Of a DNA stretch of 64,000 nt, positions 1 through 7,831 are shown one piece after another. A model generated the notes under the pieces. The model worked only from the letters and a program-made list of their open reading frames with translations. It was not told where the DNA came from and did no database searches. Origin of the DNA: Nonomuraea endophytica (lineage in GTDB: Bacteria > Actinomycetota > Actinomycetes > Streptosporangiales > Streptosporangiaceae); assembly GCF_014203235.1 (NCBI RefSeq), contig NZ_JACHIN010000002.1:117245-181244 (forward strand), given 5' to 3'. A program made the position numbers and the translations under genes. Each line of letters starts with the position of its first letter. Within the stretch, counting starts at the first letter, position 1.

Positions 1-2093
1 AAGCATCCCAGGGTACGGCTGGCGCAGATCATGTCGTAGGTGGCCGAGTCGTCGTGGGGCACGGCGTCCAAGTCGACGTCGGCGTCGTCCACCCGCTTGA
101 TCTCGCCGAGCGTGTAGGCCATGGCCGACTGCATGCGTACACCGAGGACGTCGAGCTTGAGCAGCCCCGCCTCCTCGACGTCGTCCTTGTCGAACTGCGA
201 CATGGGGAAGTCCAGGAAGCTGCGCTCGACCGGCGTCACGTCCTTGAGCCCGGCGTTGCCGATCAGCACGCCGCAGGGGTGCAGCGCGATGTGCCTGGGC
301 AGGCCGTCGAGCTTCTCGGCCAGCCGGAAGACCCGGTCGAGCCCGGCCTCGCCGAGGCGGCTGTCGCGTAGTTCCGGCAGGTCGTTGAGTGAGGCGGTGA
401 TCTGGCGTGCACGAATGTGCGGGAAGGCCTTGGCGATGGCGTCGATCTCGTGGGGCGGCAGGCCCATGGCTCCGGCCACGTCGCGGATGGCGCTGCGGGC
501 CCGGTAGGTCTCCATCATGGACACGCAGGCGACGCGGGCCTCGCCGTACTCCTCGAAGATGGCCTTGTAGCAGTCGAGGCGGCGGGCGGACTCGACGTCG
601 ATGTCGATGTCGGGCAGCCCGATGCGGCCGTGGGACAGGAAGCGTTCCATGAGCAGGCCGTGTTCGAGCGGGTTCACCTCGCCGATGCCGATGAGGTAGT
701 TGACCAGGCTGCCCGCTCCGGAGCCCCGGATGGCACACCTGATGTTCATCTTTTTAATCATGTCGGTGATGCCGACCACTGCCACGAAATATCCGGACAG
801 GCGCTTGCTCTCGATGATCGCCAGTTCCTCGTCCAGCCGCTCTCTGGCGTCGCGCGAGCCCTCCAGCCCGCGGGCGTGCAGGCCGTCCTCCACCCGGTGG
901 CGCAGCAGCGGCACCGGGTCGCCGCCGATCTCGGGCAGGTGCAGGTTCGGCGGGTCGCTCCGCAGCGCCAGCATCGACGCGGGCTCCACCGCGCAGGCCT
1001 CGGCGAGCTGCCGCGTGGTCAGCAGCAGCCGCCCGGCCCGCTCGCGGTCGGCGCCGGTGACCTTCAACGCCACCTGCCACATCTCCTTGGTGCTCTTGAG
1101 ATAGGCGTGCGAGGTGGGCCTGTCCAGGTGCCGGGGGTGCAGCGGGACGAGCTGCCTGGCCGCGTCGAGCACGTCGCCGACCTGATGGTCGGCGGGGTCG
1201 AGGTAGCGCACCGCGTTGGTCAGCACAGCGGGTACGCCGAGCGACTCGGCCAGGCCCAGCATGCGCACGGCGGTGCCTGAGTCGCGGTAGCCGTACTGGT
1301 CGACCAGTTCGATCGCGATCCCGGAGACCATGGAGCGCCACAGGTTGAGCAGCACCCTGGCGTGCTCGTCGCGGCGCTCGGCGACCGCCCTGCCCACGTC
1401 GGAACGCGGGCCGAGCAGCACGACGAGCCGGTCGTCGGCGCCGAGCTCGGCCAGCAGTTCGCGGGTGATCCACGGGTCGCCGCGCTCGCCCATGTGGTGG
1501 GCGGCGGTGACCAGCCTGGCCAGCCTCGGCCAGCCGCCCTTGCGGGCCAGCACGGTGACGCGGTCCTCCGCCATCGGCCCGGTCTTCGGCCGCCCACCGG
1601 AAAGGCCACCACCGGAAAGGGCGCCACCCGAAAGACCACCGCCCGAAAGGCCGCCACCCGAAAGGCCGCCACCCGAAAGACCACTGCCGGGAAGGCCGCC
1701 GCCGGAAGACCCGCCGGGGAAGCCGCCACCCCTGGAGCCGCTCCGGGAGCCGCCCCTTGAGCTGCCCCTTGAGCCGCCTCGGGAAGAGCCGCCACCGGAG
1801 AGATCGCCGCCCGAGTAGCCCGGGGGCGCGTCCCAGAAGGACAGGTCGGGGCCCGGTGCGCCCGCGTAGATGTCGGGCCGCAGCGCCAGGTTCACCCCGA
1901 ACACCGCGCGCAGCCCGGCGTCTGCGCAGGCCTGGGCGTGCTTGACCGCGCCGTAGAGACCGTCGCGGTCGGTCAGGGCGAGGACGTCCATCCCGTGCTC
2001 GACCGCACGGGCGGCCAGCTGCTGCGGGAAGGCGGTGCCGTAGCGCATCGAGTAGGCGGAGCTGACGCTGAGGTGCGGGAACGGGCGCGTCAT
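1..2093 (-). CDS. dnaE2: DNA polymerase III alpha subunit, DnaE2/ImuC type (N-terminal 697 residues)
   Basis: Partial gene running off the left edge; open from the ATG at 2093. An N-terminal PHP domain precedes the C-family polymerase core: GSGAGSLVNYLIG, then PDIDID with two catalytic aspartates, and LLKLDVLG with the third. The first codon overlaps the stop of a DUF6504 gene, a common partner of dnaE2/imuC in actinobacteria, so I infer the error-prone damage-tolerance paralogue rather than replicative DnaE1. No imuB lies upstream. Residues about 93-168, within the PHP region, are a Gly/Ser/Leu-rich insert encoded by a 15-bp tandem repeat. The catalytic residues in the window look intact, so the gene is probably functional. 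Confidence 0.88.
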   Translation of the reverse strand, partial: MTRPFPHLSVSSAYSMRYGTAFPQQLAARAVEHGMDVLALTDRDGLYGAVKHAQACADAGLRAVFGVNLALRPDIYAGAPGPDLSFWDAPPGYSGGDLSGGGSSRGGSRGSSRGGSRSGSRGGGFPGGSSGGGLPGSGLSGGGLSGGGLSGGGLSGGALSGGGLSGGRPKTGPMAEDRVTVLARKGGWPRLARLVTAAHHMGERGDPWITRELLAELGADDRLVVLLGPRSDVGRAVAERRDEHARVLLNLWRSMVSGIAIELVDQYGYRDSGTAVRMLGLAESLGVPAVLTNAVRYLDPADHQVGDVLDAARQLVPLHPRHLDRPTSHAYLKSTKEMWQVALKVTGADRERAGRLLLTTRQLAEACAVEPASMLALRSDPPNLHLPEIGGDPVPLLRHRVEDGLHARGLEGSRDARERLDEELAIIESKRLSGYFVAVVGITDMIKKMNIRCAIRGSGAGSLVNYLIGIGEVNPLEHGLLMERFLSHGRIGLPDIDIDVESARRLDCYKAIFEEYGEARVACVSMMETYRARSAIRDVAGAMGLPPHEIDAIAKAFPHIRARQITASLNDLPELRDSRLGEAGLDRVFRLAEKLDGLPRHIALHPCGVLIGNAGLKDVTPVERSFLDFPMSQFDKDDVEEAGLLKLDVLGVRMQSAMAYTLGEIKRVDDADVDLDAVPHDDSATYDMICASRTLGC
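1594..1713 (+). repeat. 15-bp tandem repeat (about 8 units) inside dnaE2
   Basis: Eight imperfect units of consensus CCACCCGAAAGGCCG. On the coding (minus) strand each unit gives five residues of a GGLSG-type linker. The unit is a multiple of three, so copy-number change keeps the frame. The adjoining 1714-1810 stretch continues as Gly/Ser/Arg-rich codons without clear periodicity. Confidence 0.85.
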
Positions 2094-2359
2094 CAATCCC
2101 ACGCCCGCAGCAGCAGCCAGCCACCGCTGGCGGTGTCGAAACGGAGCTCGTAGGAGCCGGTCTCGCGGCCGGGGCTGGCCTCGACCCGCCAGAACTGCCG
2201 TTCGCCCGGGTCGCCCTCGCTGGTCTTCCACCACTCCCGGGCCACGACCCAGTGGTCGAGGACGCGCCGGACGAGGTAGAGGCGGTCACGCCAGACGAAT
2301 TGGGTGGGCTCCCCGTCACGGGTCCACACCTCGATCGGATCGCCATAGAGTCTACTCAA
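2093..2359 (-). CDS. DUF6504 family protein
   Basis: Small 88-residue protein beginning LSRLYGDPIEVW, with a Trp/Arg-rich core (VWRDRLYLVRR, VAREWW), matching the DUF6504 proteins usually encoded just before dnaE2 in actinobacteria. I chose a TTG start at 2359 because GGAGAAGAAG lies 5-14 nt upstream; longer readings back to 2446 are possible but lack family similarity. The stop overlaps the dnaE2 start (TGATG), implying translational coupling. The molecular function is not established; a role with the DnaE2 mutasome is inferred from gene order only. Confidence 0.75.
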   Translation of the reverse strand: MSRLYGDPIEVWTRDGEPTQFVWRDRLYLVRRVLDHWVVAREWWKTSEGDPGERQFWRVEASPGRETGSYELRFDTASGGWLLLRAWD

Positions 2360-2442
2360 GACGCTTCTTCTCCCCGCGGCTCTGGTCCTTCGGTGAGCCA
2401 CCCGGGGGAAGACGGGCGCTGCTAATACTCGAACATACGTTC

Positions 2443-3189
2443 TCACGCCCCGAAGTGCAAGTCGCCCGCCTGCCGTATGAGGGGGTTCGCGCCGATCGAG
2501 TTGCGGATGCTGAACGTCACGCTGCCGGCCCGGTAGCGGTCGTCCGAGCTCTCCACCGGCCGGCCTTCCTGCGTGGTGGTGATCCGGCGCTGGCGCAGGA
2601 GGGGGCTGCCGCGCCGTACCCCCAGAAGGCGGGCGTCCTGCGCGCCCGCGGCCACGGCGTCGATGAGGTGCTCGCCATAGGCGAAGACCAGCCCGGTGGA
2701 GTCGAAGAGCGCCTGCGTGATCGAGCCGCAGTCGCGCGGGATGGCCTCGACGGCGGCGGCGATCCAGCCCGCGTAGACGGTGCGCTCGACGAGGACGGGC
2801 TCGGCTTCGAGCGTGCGCAGGCGCAGGACCTCCAGGACCTCATCGGAGCCCAGCCTGGCCGCCTCCACGGGGCCCGCGGCCCGGCGGCGCTGCTGGAGCA
2901 CCTGGCCGCCGAAGCTATAACCGTTGGATTTCGCCCACTGGGCAAAGCTATGCAATTCCGCGAAACTCTGACTGCGCGAGTTGCCCAGGACGATGCGGCG
3001 CGCCCCCTGACGGCTGCCGACCAGCCCCTCCGCCACCAGTACGGCCAGCGCCTGCCGCACCGTGCCACGGGCGGCGGAGTAGCGCGCAGCCAGCTCGGCG
3101 TCGGTCGGCAACGTGGACCCGACGGGGTGCGCACCTCGAAGAATGTCATCGCGCAGCTCAGCGGCGATTCGTTCATAGCGCGCGACCAT
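2443..3189 (-). CDS. GntR/HutC-family transcriptional regulator
   Basis: 248-residue repressor-type regulator. The N-terminal winged helix (YERIAAELRDDILRG, LAARYSAARGTVRQAL) is followed by a UTRA-type effector domain (ERTVYAGW, LLRQRRITTT). The ATG at 3189 (MVARYERI) has a GGAAGGG Shine-Dalgarno; an upstream start at 3219 lacks one. It is divergent from the ABC transporter operon starting at 3302, with a short palindrome between them, so it most likely controls that operon in response to the imported substrate or a derivative. HutC-type regulators often sit beside phosphonate or sugar uptake genes; the ligand here is unknown. Confidence 0.85.
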   Translation of the reverse strand: MVARYERIAAELRDDILRGAHPVGSTLPTDAELAARYSAARGTVRQALAVLVAEGLVGSRQGARRIVLGNSRSQSFAELHSFAQWAKSNGYSFGGQVLQQRRRAAGPVEAARLGSDEVLEVLRLRTLEAEPVLVERTVYAGWIAAAVEAIPRDCGSITQALFDSTGLVFAYGEHLIDAVAAGAQDARLLGVRRGSPLLRQRRITTTQEGRPVESSDDRYRAGSVTFSIRNSIGANPLIRQAGDLHFGA

Positions 3190-3246
3190 TCTCGACCCTT
3201 CCCGTTCACGAAAGAGCAATCTTTATCCGACTTACTTGGGACTGGC

Positions 3247-3260
3247 CTTGTTTGTACAAG
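3247..3260. promoter_or_regulatory. Candidate GntR operator
   Basis: CTTGTTTGTACAAG, a dyad (CTTG-N6-CAAG with TTGTACAA at its core), lies in the 112-bp gap between the divergent GntR gene and the ABC operon. Placement and symmetry fit a GntR operator. No binding data; assignment is by inference. Confidence 0.4.
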
Positions 3261-3301
3261 TTCCCCTAAGTTCGTTCTACACCCCCAGAGTTGGAGGCGA
3301 C

Positions 3302-4453
3302 GTGTTCACTCCCCGCGCTAGCGTGGCAGGCGTCATAGCAGCCCTAACCGTAGCCACCGCCGCCTGCGGCGCGGCACCCGGCACGCAGACCGCCGAGCCG
3401 TCGAAGGGCGGGGTGGACGCCAAGGCGGCCACCTCAGCCGCCGACTTCGGTGGTTTCGACAAGCTTGTGGAGGCGGCCAAGAAGGAGGGCAACCTCCACG
3501 TGATCGCGCTTCCCCCGGACTGGGCCAACTACGGCGAGATCATCAAGACTTTCGAGGCCAAGTACGGCATCAAGATCGAGAGTGAGGACCCGGACGCGGC
3601 CAGCGCCGACGAGATCAACGCCGTCAAGACCCGCAAGGGCCAGGACCGCGCCCCCGACGTGCTTGACCTCGGCCAGTCCTTCGCCATCAGCGGCGCCAAG
3701 GAAGGGCTGTTCGCGCCCTACAAGGTGCAGTCCTTCGACAAGATCCCCGAGGGTCAGAAGGAGGCCACCGGCCTCTGGACCAACGACTACGGCGGCTACG
3801 TCTCCATCGGCTGCGACGCCAAGAAGATCACGAACTGCCCCACGAGCTTCAAGGACCTGCTCAAGCCCGAGTACAAGGGCAAGGTCGCGATGAACGGCAA
3901 CCCGACCAAGTCCGGTTCCGCCTTCGCCGGCGTCTACGCCGCGGCCATCTCCAACGGCGGCTCCTTCGGCGACATCCAGCCCGGCATCGAGTTCTTCAAG
4001 CAGCTCAAGGCCGCCGGCAACTACAACCCGGTCGAGACCACGCCGGCGACCATCGAGAAGGGCGAGACCCAGATCAGCATCGACTGGGACTACAACAACG
4101 CCGCCTACGCGCCGCAGATGGCCACCAAGGGCCTCGACTGGAAGGTCAACGTGCCGAGCGACGGCAAGTACTTCCAGATGTACGCCCAGGCCATCAACAA
4201 GGACGCCCCGCACCCGGCCGCCGCCCGCCTGTGGCAGGAGTACCTCTACAGCGCCGAGGGCCAGAACCTTTACCTCAAGGGCTTCGCCCGCCCGGTCCTG
4301 CTGCCCGTCATGACCACCGACGGCAGCGTCGACAAGGCCGCCGCCGAGAAGCTGCCGCAGGTCGAGGGCACGCCCACGTTCCCCACCCCCGAGCAGGTGG
4401 ACGCGGCCAAGGCGAAGCTCGCCGAAGGCTGGGACGCCGCGATCTCCGGATGA
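3302..4453 (+). CDS. ABC transporter substrate-binding lipoprotein
   Basis: 383-residue extracellular solute-binding protein. GTG start at 3302 follows GGAGG by 5 nt. The first 22 residues form a lipoprotein signal (hydrophobic AGVIAALTVA, then TAAC with the lipidated Cys). The mature part resembles the iron/thiamine/2-aminoethylphosphonate-type binding-protein family (LVEAAKKEGNLHVI near its start). First gene of an operon with two permeases, an ATPase and a HAD hydrolase, divergent from a GntR regulator. That arrangement recalls aminoethylphosphonate importers, but the sequence does not prove the substrate. Confidence 0.85.
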   Translation: MFTPRASVAGVIAALTVATAACGAAPGTQTAEPSKGGVDAKAATSAADFGGFDKLVEAAKKEGNLHVIALPPDWANYGEIIKTFEAKYGIKIESEDPDAASADEINAVKTRKGQDRAPDVLDLGQSFAISGAKEGLFAPYKVQSFDKIPEGQKEATGLWTNDYGGYVSIGCDAKKITNCPTSFKDLLKPEYKGKVAMNGNPTKSGSAFAGVYAAAISNGGSFGDIQPGIEFFKQLKAAGNYNPVETTPATIEKGETQISIDWDYNNAAYAPQMATKGLDWKVNVPSDGKYFQMYAQAINKDAPHPAAARLWQEYLYSAEGQNLYLKGFARPVLLPVMTTDGSVDKAAAEKLPQVEGTPTFPTPEQVDAAKAKLAEGWDAAISG

Positions 4454-5271
4454 GGAAGTCCAAGGGCTGGCTGGGCGCGCTGCCGCTGTTCGTCGTCTAC
4501 GCGCTCGTCTTCGGCGTCCCGGCCATCGCCCTGCTGGCCGGGGCGTTCACCTCGCGGGGTGAGCCCACGCTCGACAACATGCGGCTGAGCCTGCAGGGCG
4601 GCAACCTGACCGCGATCGCCGGCAGCGTCCAGGTGTCGGCGGTCGTCGCGGTCGTCGGCGCCGTGCTGGGCACGTTCCTGGCCTACGCCGTCGTCACCTC
4701 CAGGTCGGGCGCGCTGCGCTCGGCCGTGCTGACGGCCTCCGGCGTGCTGGCCAACTTCGGCGGGGTGCCGCTGGCGTTCTTCTGGGTGGCCACGCTCGGC
4801 AACTCGGGGATCGTCAGCGGCCTGTTCGGGCTGCCCTCCGGCGTGCTGTTCACGTTCTGGGGACTGGTCATCGTCTACCTGTACTTCTCGGTGCCGATGA
4901 TGGTGCTGGTGATGGCGCCCGCGCTGGACGGGCTGAAGCCCCAGTGGCGGGAGGCGGCCGCCAACAACGGCGCCACCTCGTGGCACTACTGGCGCTACGT
5001 CGCCCTGCCCGTGCTCACCCCGGCCCTGCTCGGCGGCGTCGTGCTGCTGTTCGGCATGGCGTTCTCCGCCTACGCCACGGCCGCGGCCATGGGCGCGGGA
5101 ACCGTCGTCCCGCTGGTCACCCTCAAGATCGCCAACGCGCTGACCAGCGACGTGCTGATCGGCCAGGAGAACGTCGCGCTCGCGCTCAGCCTCGACATGA
5201 TCGTGGTGGCCGGGCTCGTGATGGCGGTCTACCTGCCGCTGCAGAAGAGGAGCACCCGATGGCTGCAGTAA
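4450..5271 (+). CDS. ABC transporter permease (first subunit)
   Basis: 273-residue inner-membrane permease. The ATG at 4450 overlaps the binding-protein stop (ATGA), so translation is coupled. About six hydrophobic segments are visible, beginning LGALPLFVVYALVFGVPAIA. A typical EAA loop (EAAANNGATSWHYW) near residue 170 contacts the ATPase. It pairs with the second permease at 5259 to form the channel of a binding-protein-dependent importer. Confidence 0.85.
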   Translation: MRKSKGWLGALPLFVVYALVFGVPAIALLAGAFTSRGEPTLDNMRLSLQGGNLTAIAGSVQVSAVVAVVGAVLGTFLAYAVVTSRSGALRSAVLTASGVLANFGGVPLAFFWVATLGNSGIVSGLFGLPSGVLFTFWGLVIVYLYFSVPMMVLVMAPALDGLKPQWREAAANNGATSWHYWRYVALPVLTPALLGGVVLLFGMAFSAYATAAAMGAGTVVPLVTLKIANALTSDVLIGQENVALALSLDMIVVAGLVMAVYLPLQKRSTRWLQ

Positions 5272-6098
5272 CGGGCCTGGAGAAGGTCCGCTCCACGCAG
5301 CAGGGAGGCCGCTGGCGCTGGTCCGTCTTCGTGCTGGCCGCCCTGTACTTCCTGGTGCCGCTCGGCGCCTCGCTCTGGTACACGGTCTACAACGCCGGCA
5401 CCGGCTTCTCCCTCGCGCCCTACGCCGAACTGCTGACCGCCGAGGGCTTCGCCCAGTCGCTGCTGCTGTCGCTGAGCCTGGCCGTCGCGACGATCGTGCT
5501 GGTCCTGCTGCTCACGCTGCCGGCGATGCTGGCCGTACGGCTGGCCGCCCCGCGGCTGCGGCCCGTGATGGAAGTGCTGTGCACGCTGCCCCTCGTCGTG
5601 CCCCCGATCACGTTCGTCGTCGGGATCGGCAAGTCGCTGGCGGTGGGCGGCGAGGTGCTCGCGCCCACCCCGTTCTGGGCCACGCTCATCGCGATCCAGA
5701 ACCCGGGCTTCCCCATGGTGCTCGTGCTCGCGTACGTGGTGCTGGTGCTGCCGTTCGTCTACCGCTCCCTCGACGCGGGCCTGCGCACCATGGACGTGCG
5801 CACGCTGGTCGAGGCGGCGCGCAACCTGGGCGCGTCGTGGCCGTACGTGATGTTCCGGGTGATCATCCCCAATCTGCGCTCGGCCATCGCCAGCGCCTCG
5901 TTCCTGACGCTGGCCCTGGTCCTGGGCGAGTTCACCGTGGCCAGGCTGCTCGGCTACCAGCCGTTCGCGGTCTGGATCGTGACGATCTCCGGCTCCAGGG
6001 GCCAGATGTCGGTCGCGGTCTCGATCCTCAGCCTGCTGCTCATCTGGCTGCTGCTGCTCGTGGTCTCCAGCGTCTTCGGTAAGGAGAAGAAGCAATGA
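5259..6098 (+). CDS. ABC transporter permease (second subunit)
   Basis: 279-residue permease starting at the ATG at 5259, which overlaps the end of the previous gene by 13 nt; AGAGGAG lies just upstream. Multiple membrane segments (VFVLAALYFLVPLGASLW near the N-terminus) and an EAA loop (EAARNLGASWPYVMF) are present. Heterodimer partner of the preceding permease. Its TGA overlaps the ATG of a 23-codon ORF at 6095, an unusual spacer before the ATPase gene. Confidence 0.85.
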   Translation: MAAVTGLEKVRSTQQGGRWRWSVFVLAALYFLVPLGASLWYTVYNAGTGFSLAPYAELLTAEGFAQSLLLSLSLAVATIVLVLLLTLPAMLAVRLAAPRLRPVMEVLCTLPLVVPPITFVVGIGKSLAVGGEVLAPTPFWATLIAIQNPGFPMVLVLAYVVLVLPFVYRSLDAGLRTMDVRTLVEAARNLGASWPYVMFRVIIPNLRSAIASASFLTLALVLGEFTVARLLGYQPFAVWIVTISGSRGQMSVAVSILSLLLIWLLLLVVSSVFGKEKKQ

Positions 6099-6166
6099 CC
6101 GAACGGAGTGAGGGCATCGTCGAACACAGCGCCCTTGTCGCGAGACCGACGAAGGAGGGCTCGTGA
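6095..6166 (+). CDS. Putative 23-residue coupling ORF between permease and ATPase
   Basis: ATG at 6095 overlaps the permease stop (ATGA) and its TGA overlaps the GTG of the ATPase gene (GTGA), so a ribosome could move through three genes without leaving the mRNA. The peptide starts MTERSEGIVEHS and is hydrophilic with no recognisable domain. The ATPase Shine-Dalgarno (GAAGGAGGG) lies inside it. It may act only as a translational relay; it could also be a chance reading frame in a short intergenic repeat-like sequence. Confidence 0.45.
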   Translation: MTERSEGIVEHSALVARPTKEGS

Positions 6167-7239
6167 CAGCTCAGGTCGAGTTCCGTGCTCTTCGCAGGGT
6201 GTTCGGCAAGACGGTCGCGCTCGACGGCCTGGACCTGACCATCGAGCCGGGCGAGCTCGTCGCCCTGCTCGGCCCGTCGGGCTGCGGCAAGACGACCGCG
6301 CTGCGCTGCGTGGCCGGGTTCGAGCACCCCGACTCGGGAGCCGTGCTCGTGGACGGCAAGGACATCACCGCCGTCCCGGCCAACAAGCGTGACGCGGGCA
6401 TGGTCTTCCAGTCCTACTCGCTCTTCCCGAACCTCAACGCCGCCGACAACGTCTCCTTCGGCCTGCGGGTGCGCAAGGCTCCGGCCGCGCAGCGCCGGAC
6501 CAAGGCGCTGGAACTGCTGGAGCTGGTCGGCCTGCCGTCCCACGCCGACCGCTACCCCCACCAGCTCTCCGGCGGCCAGCAGCAGCGGGTGGCGCTCGCC
6601 CGCGCGCTGGCCCTGGAGCCGCGCGTGCTGCTGCTCGACGAGCCGCTGTCGGCGCTCGACGCCAAGGTCCGCGTCAACCTGCGCGAGGAGATCCGCCGCC
6701 TGCAGCTCGACCTCGGCATCACCACCATCTTCGTCACCCACGACCAGGAGGAGGCGCTGTCGATCGCCGACCGGGTCGCGGTGCTGCGGGACGGCCGCCT
6801 GGAGCAGTGCGGCGCGCCCGCCGAGGTCTACGACCGGCCGGCCACCCCGTTCGTGGCCGAGTTCGTCGGCACCATGAACCACCTGGCCGGACGGGTGTCC
6901 GGTGACCAGGTGACGGTGCTCGGCCAGCTCCTTCCCGTGGACGGCGAGGTGCCGGAGGACCCGTCCGTGGACGTGCTCATCCGCCCGGAGGCCGTCCAGG
7001 TCACCCCCGCGGAGGACGGCAGGGCCGAGGTCCTGGCCGCCTCCTTCCGCGGCGCCTCGGTCCGGCTCAGGGTGGCCCTGGAAGGGGGCGAGGTGCTCGC
7101 GGACGTACCAGGTCACGAGGCGGTACGGCTGGCGGCCGGCACTAGGGTGACCGTACGCCTGGTCGAACGACCGGTCCTGGTGGCCGCCCGCACGGTCACG
7201 GTCCCCGTCCCCGTCACGGAAACAGCAGATGCCGTCTGA
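6163..7239 (+). CDS. ABC transporter ATP-binding protein
   Basis: 358-residue importer ATPase starting at GTG 6163. Walker A GPSGCGKTT at residues 37-45, signature LSGGQ at 135-139 and Walker B LLLDEP ending at about residue 161 are all present, followed by the switch His in FVTHDQEEAL. The C-terminal ~120 residues form a TOBE-like domain (DVLIRPEAVQVTP), as in Pot/Fbp/Phn-type ATPases. It energises the two permeases encoded upstream. The end overlaps the HAD gene by 11 nt. Confidence 0.9.
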   Translation: MTAQVEFRALRRVFGKTVALDGLDLTIEPGELVALLGPSGCGKTTALRCVAGFEHPDSGAVLVDGKDITAVPANKRDAGMVFQSYSLFPNLNAADNVSFGLRVRKAPAAQRRTKALELLELVGLPSHADRYPHQLSGGQQQRVALARALALEPRVLLLDEPLSALDAKVRVNLREEIRRLQLDLGITTIFVTHDQEEALSIADRVAVLRDGRLEQCGAPAEVYDRPATPFVAEFVGTMNHLAGRVSGDQVTVLGQLLPVDGEVPEDPSVDVLIRPEAVQVTPAEDGRAEVLAASFRGASVRLRVALEGGEVLADVPGHEAVRLAAGTRVTVRLVERPVLVAARTVTVPVPVTETADAV

Positions 7240-7825
7240 TCTCCCCGCCGCCGTCCTGTTCGACATGGACGGCACCCTGGTCGACACCGAGGGCCTGTGG
7301 TGGCAGGCCACCGCCGACGTCGCCGAGTCGCTCGGCCACGGCGGCCTCGGCCCCGAAGACGTCCCCCACGTCCTCGGCCGCTCGGTCGAGGACACCGCCG
7401 CCCACCTGGCGCCCGCCGACGCCGGGGCAGTGGCCGTACGCCTCACCGACGCCTTCGCCGAGCGCATCGCCGGTGGCATCGACCTCATCCCCGGCGCCCT
7501 CGACCTGTTGCGCGAGCTGACGGCCGCCGGGGTGCCCACGGCGCTGGTGACCGCCTCGCCGCGGAGCATCGTCGAGCGGGTGCTGCCCAACCTCGACGGG
7601 CACCGGTTCGACCTGGTGATCACGGCGGAGGACAGTTCGCGGGGCAAGCCGTACCCGGATCCCTATCTGAAGGCGGCGCGGCTGCTGGGGGTGCGGCCGC
7701 AGGAGTGCGTCGCGGTGGAGGACAGTCCGACCGGCATCGCGGCGGCCACCTCGGCCGGATGCCGGGTCGTGGTCGTCGATCCTGCGCATGGCCTGCCCGA
7801 ACTGCACTCCATGTCGGTAAGCTAA
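7229..7825 (+). CDS. HAD-superfamily hydrolase (beta-phosphoglucomutase-like)
   Basis: 198-residue HAD phosphatase. Motif I FDMDGTLVD at residues 11-19 gives the nucleophile and general acid Asp; motif II is in ALVTASP, motif III in GKPYPDPYL and motif IV in VEDSPTG. The cap between motifs I and II places it in subfamily I. It overlaps the ATPase gene, so it probably dephosphorylates or otherwise processes the imported compound. A phosphonatase role is possible given the neighbours, but the sequence looks like a generic sugar-phosphate phosphatase. Confidence 0.8.
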   Translation: MPSDLPAAVLFDMDGTLVDTEGLWWQATADVAESLGHGGLGPEDVPHVLGRSVEDTAAHLAPADAGAVAVRLTDAFAERIAGGIDLIPGALDLLRELTAAGVPTALVTASPRSIVERVLPNLDGHRFDLVITAEDSSRGKPYPDPYLKAARLLGVRPQECVAVEDSPTGIAAATSAGCRVVVVDPAHGLPELHSMSVS

Positions 7826-7831
7826 CCCGCC

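Noticed and set aside
1594..1713. CRISPR-like regular repeat
   Set aside because: Units are contiguous 15-mers without spacers and encode an in-frame linker. No CRISPR array or cas gene was seen in the window.
754..2346. 530-codon minus-strand frame with RRPFGWRPFG-like repeats
   Set aside because: It is the out-of-frame reading of dnaE2 and its 15-bp repeat; the real frame carries polymerase motifs.
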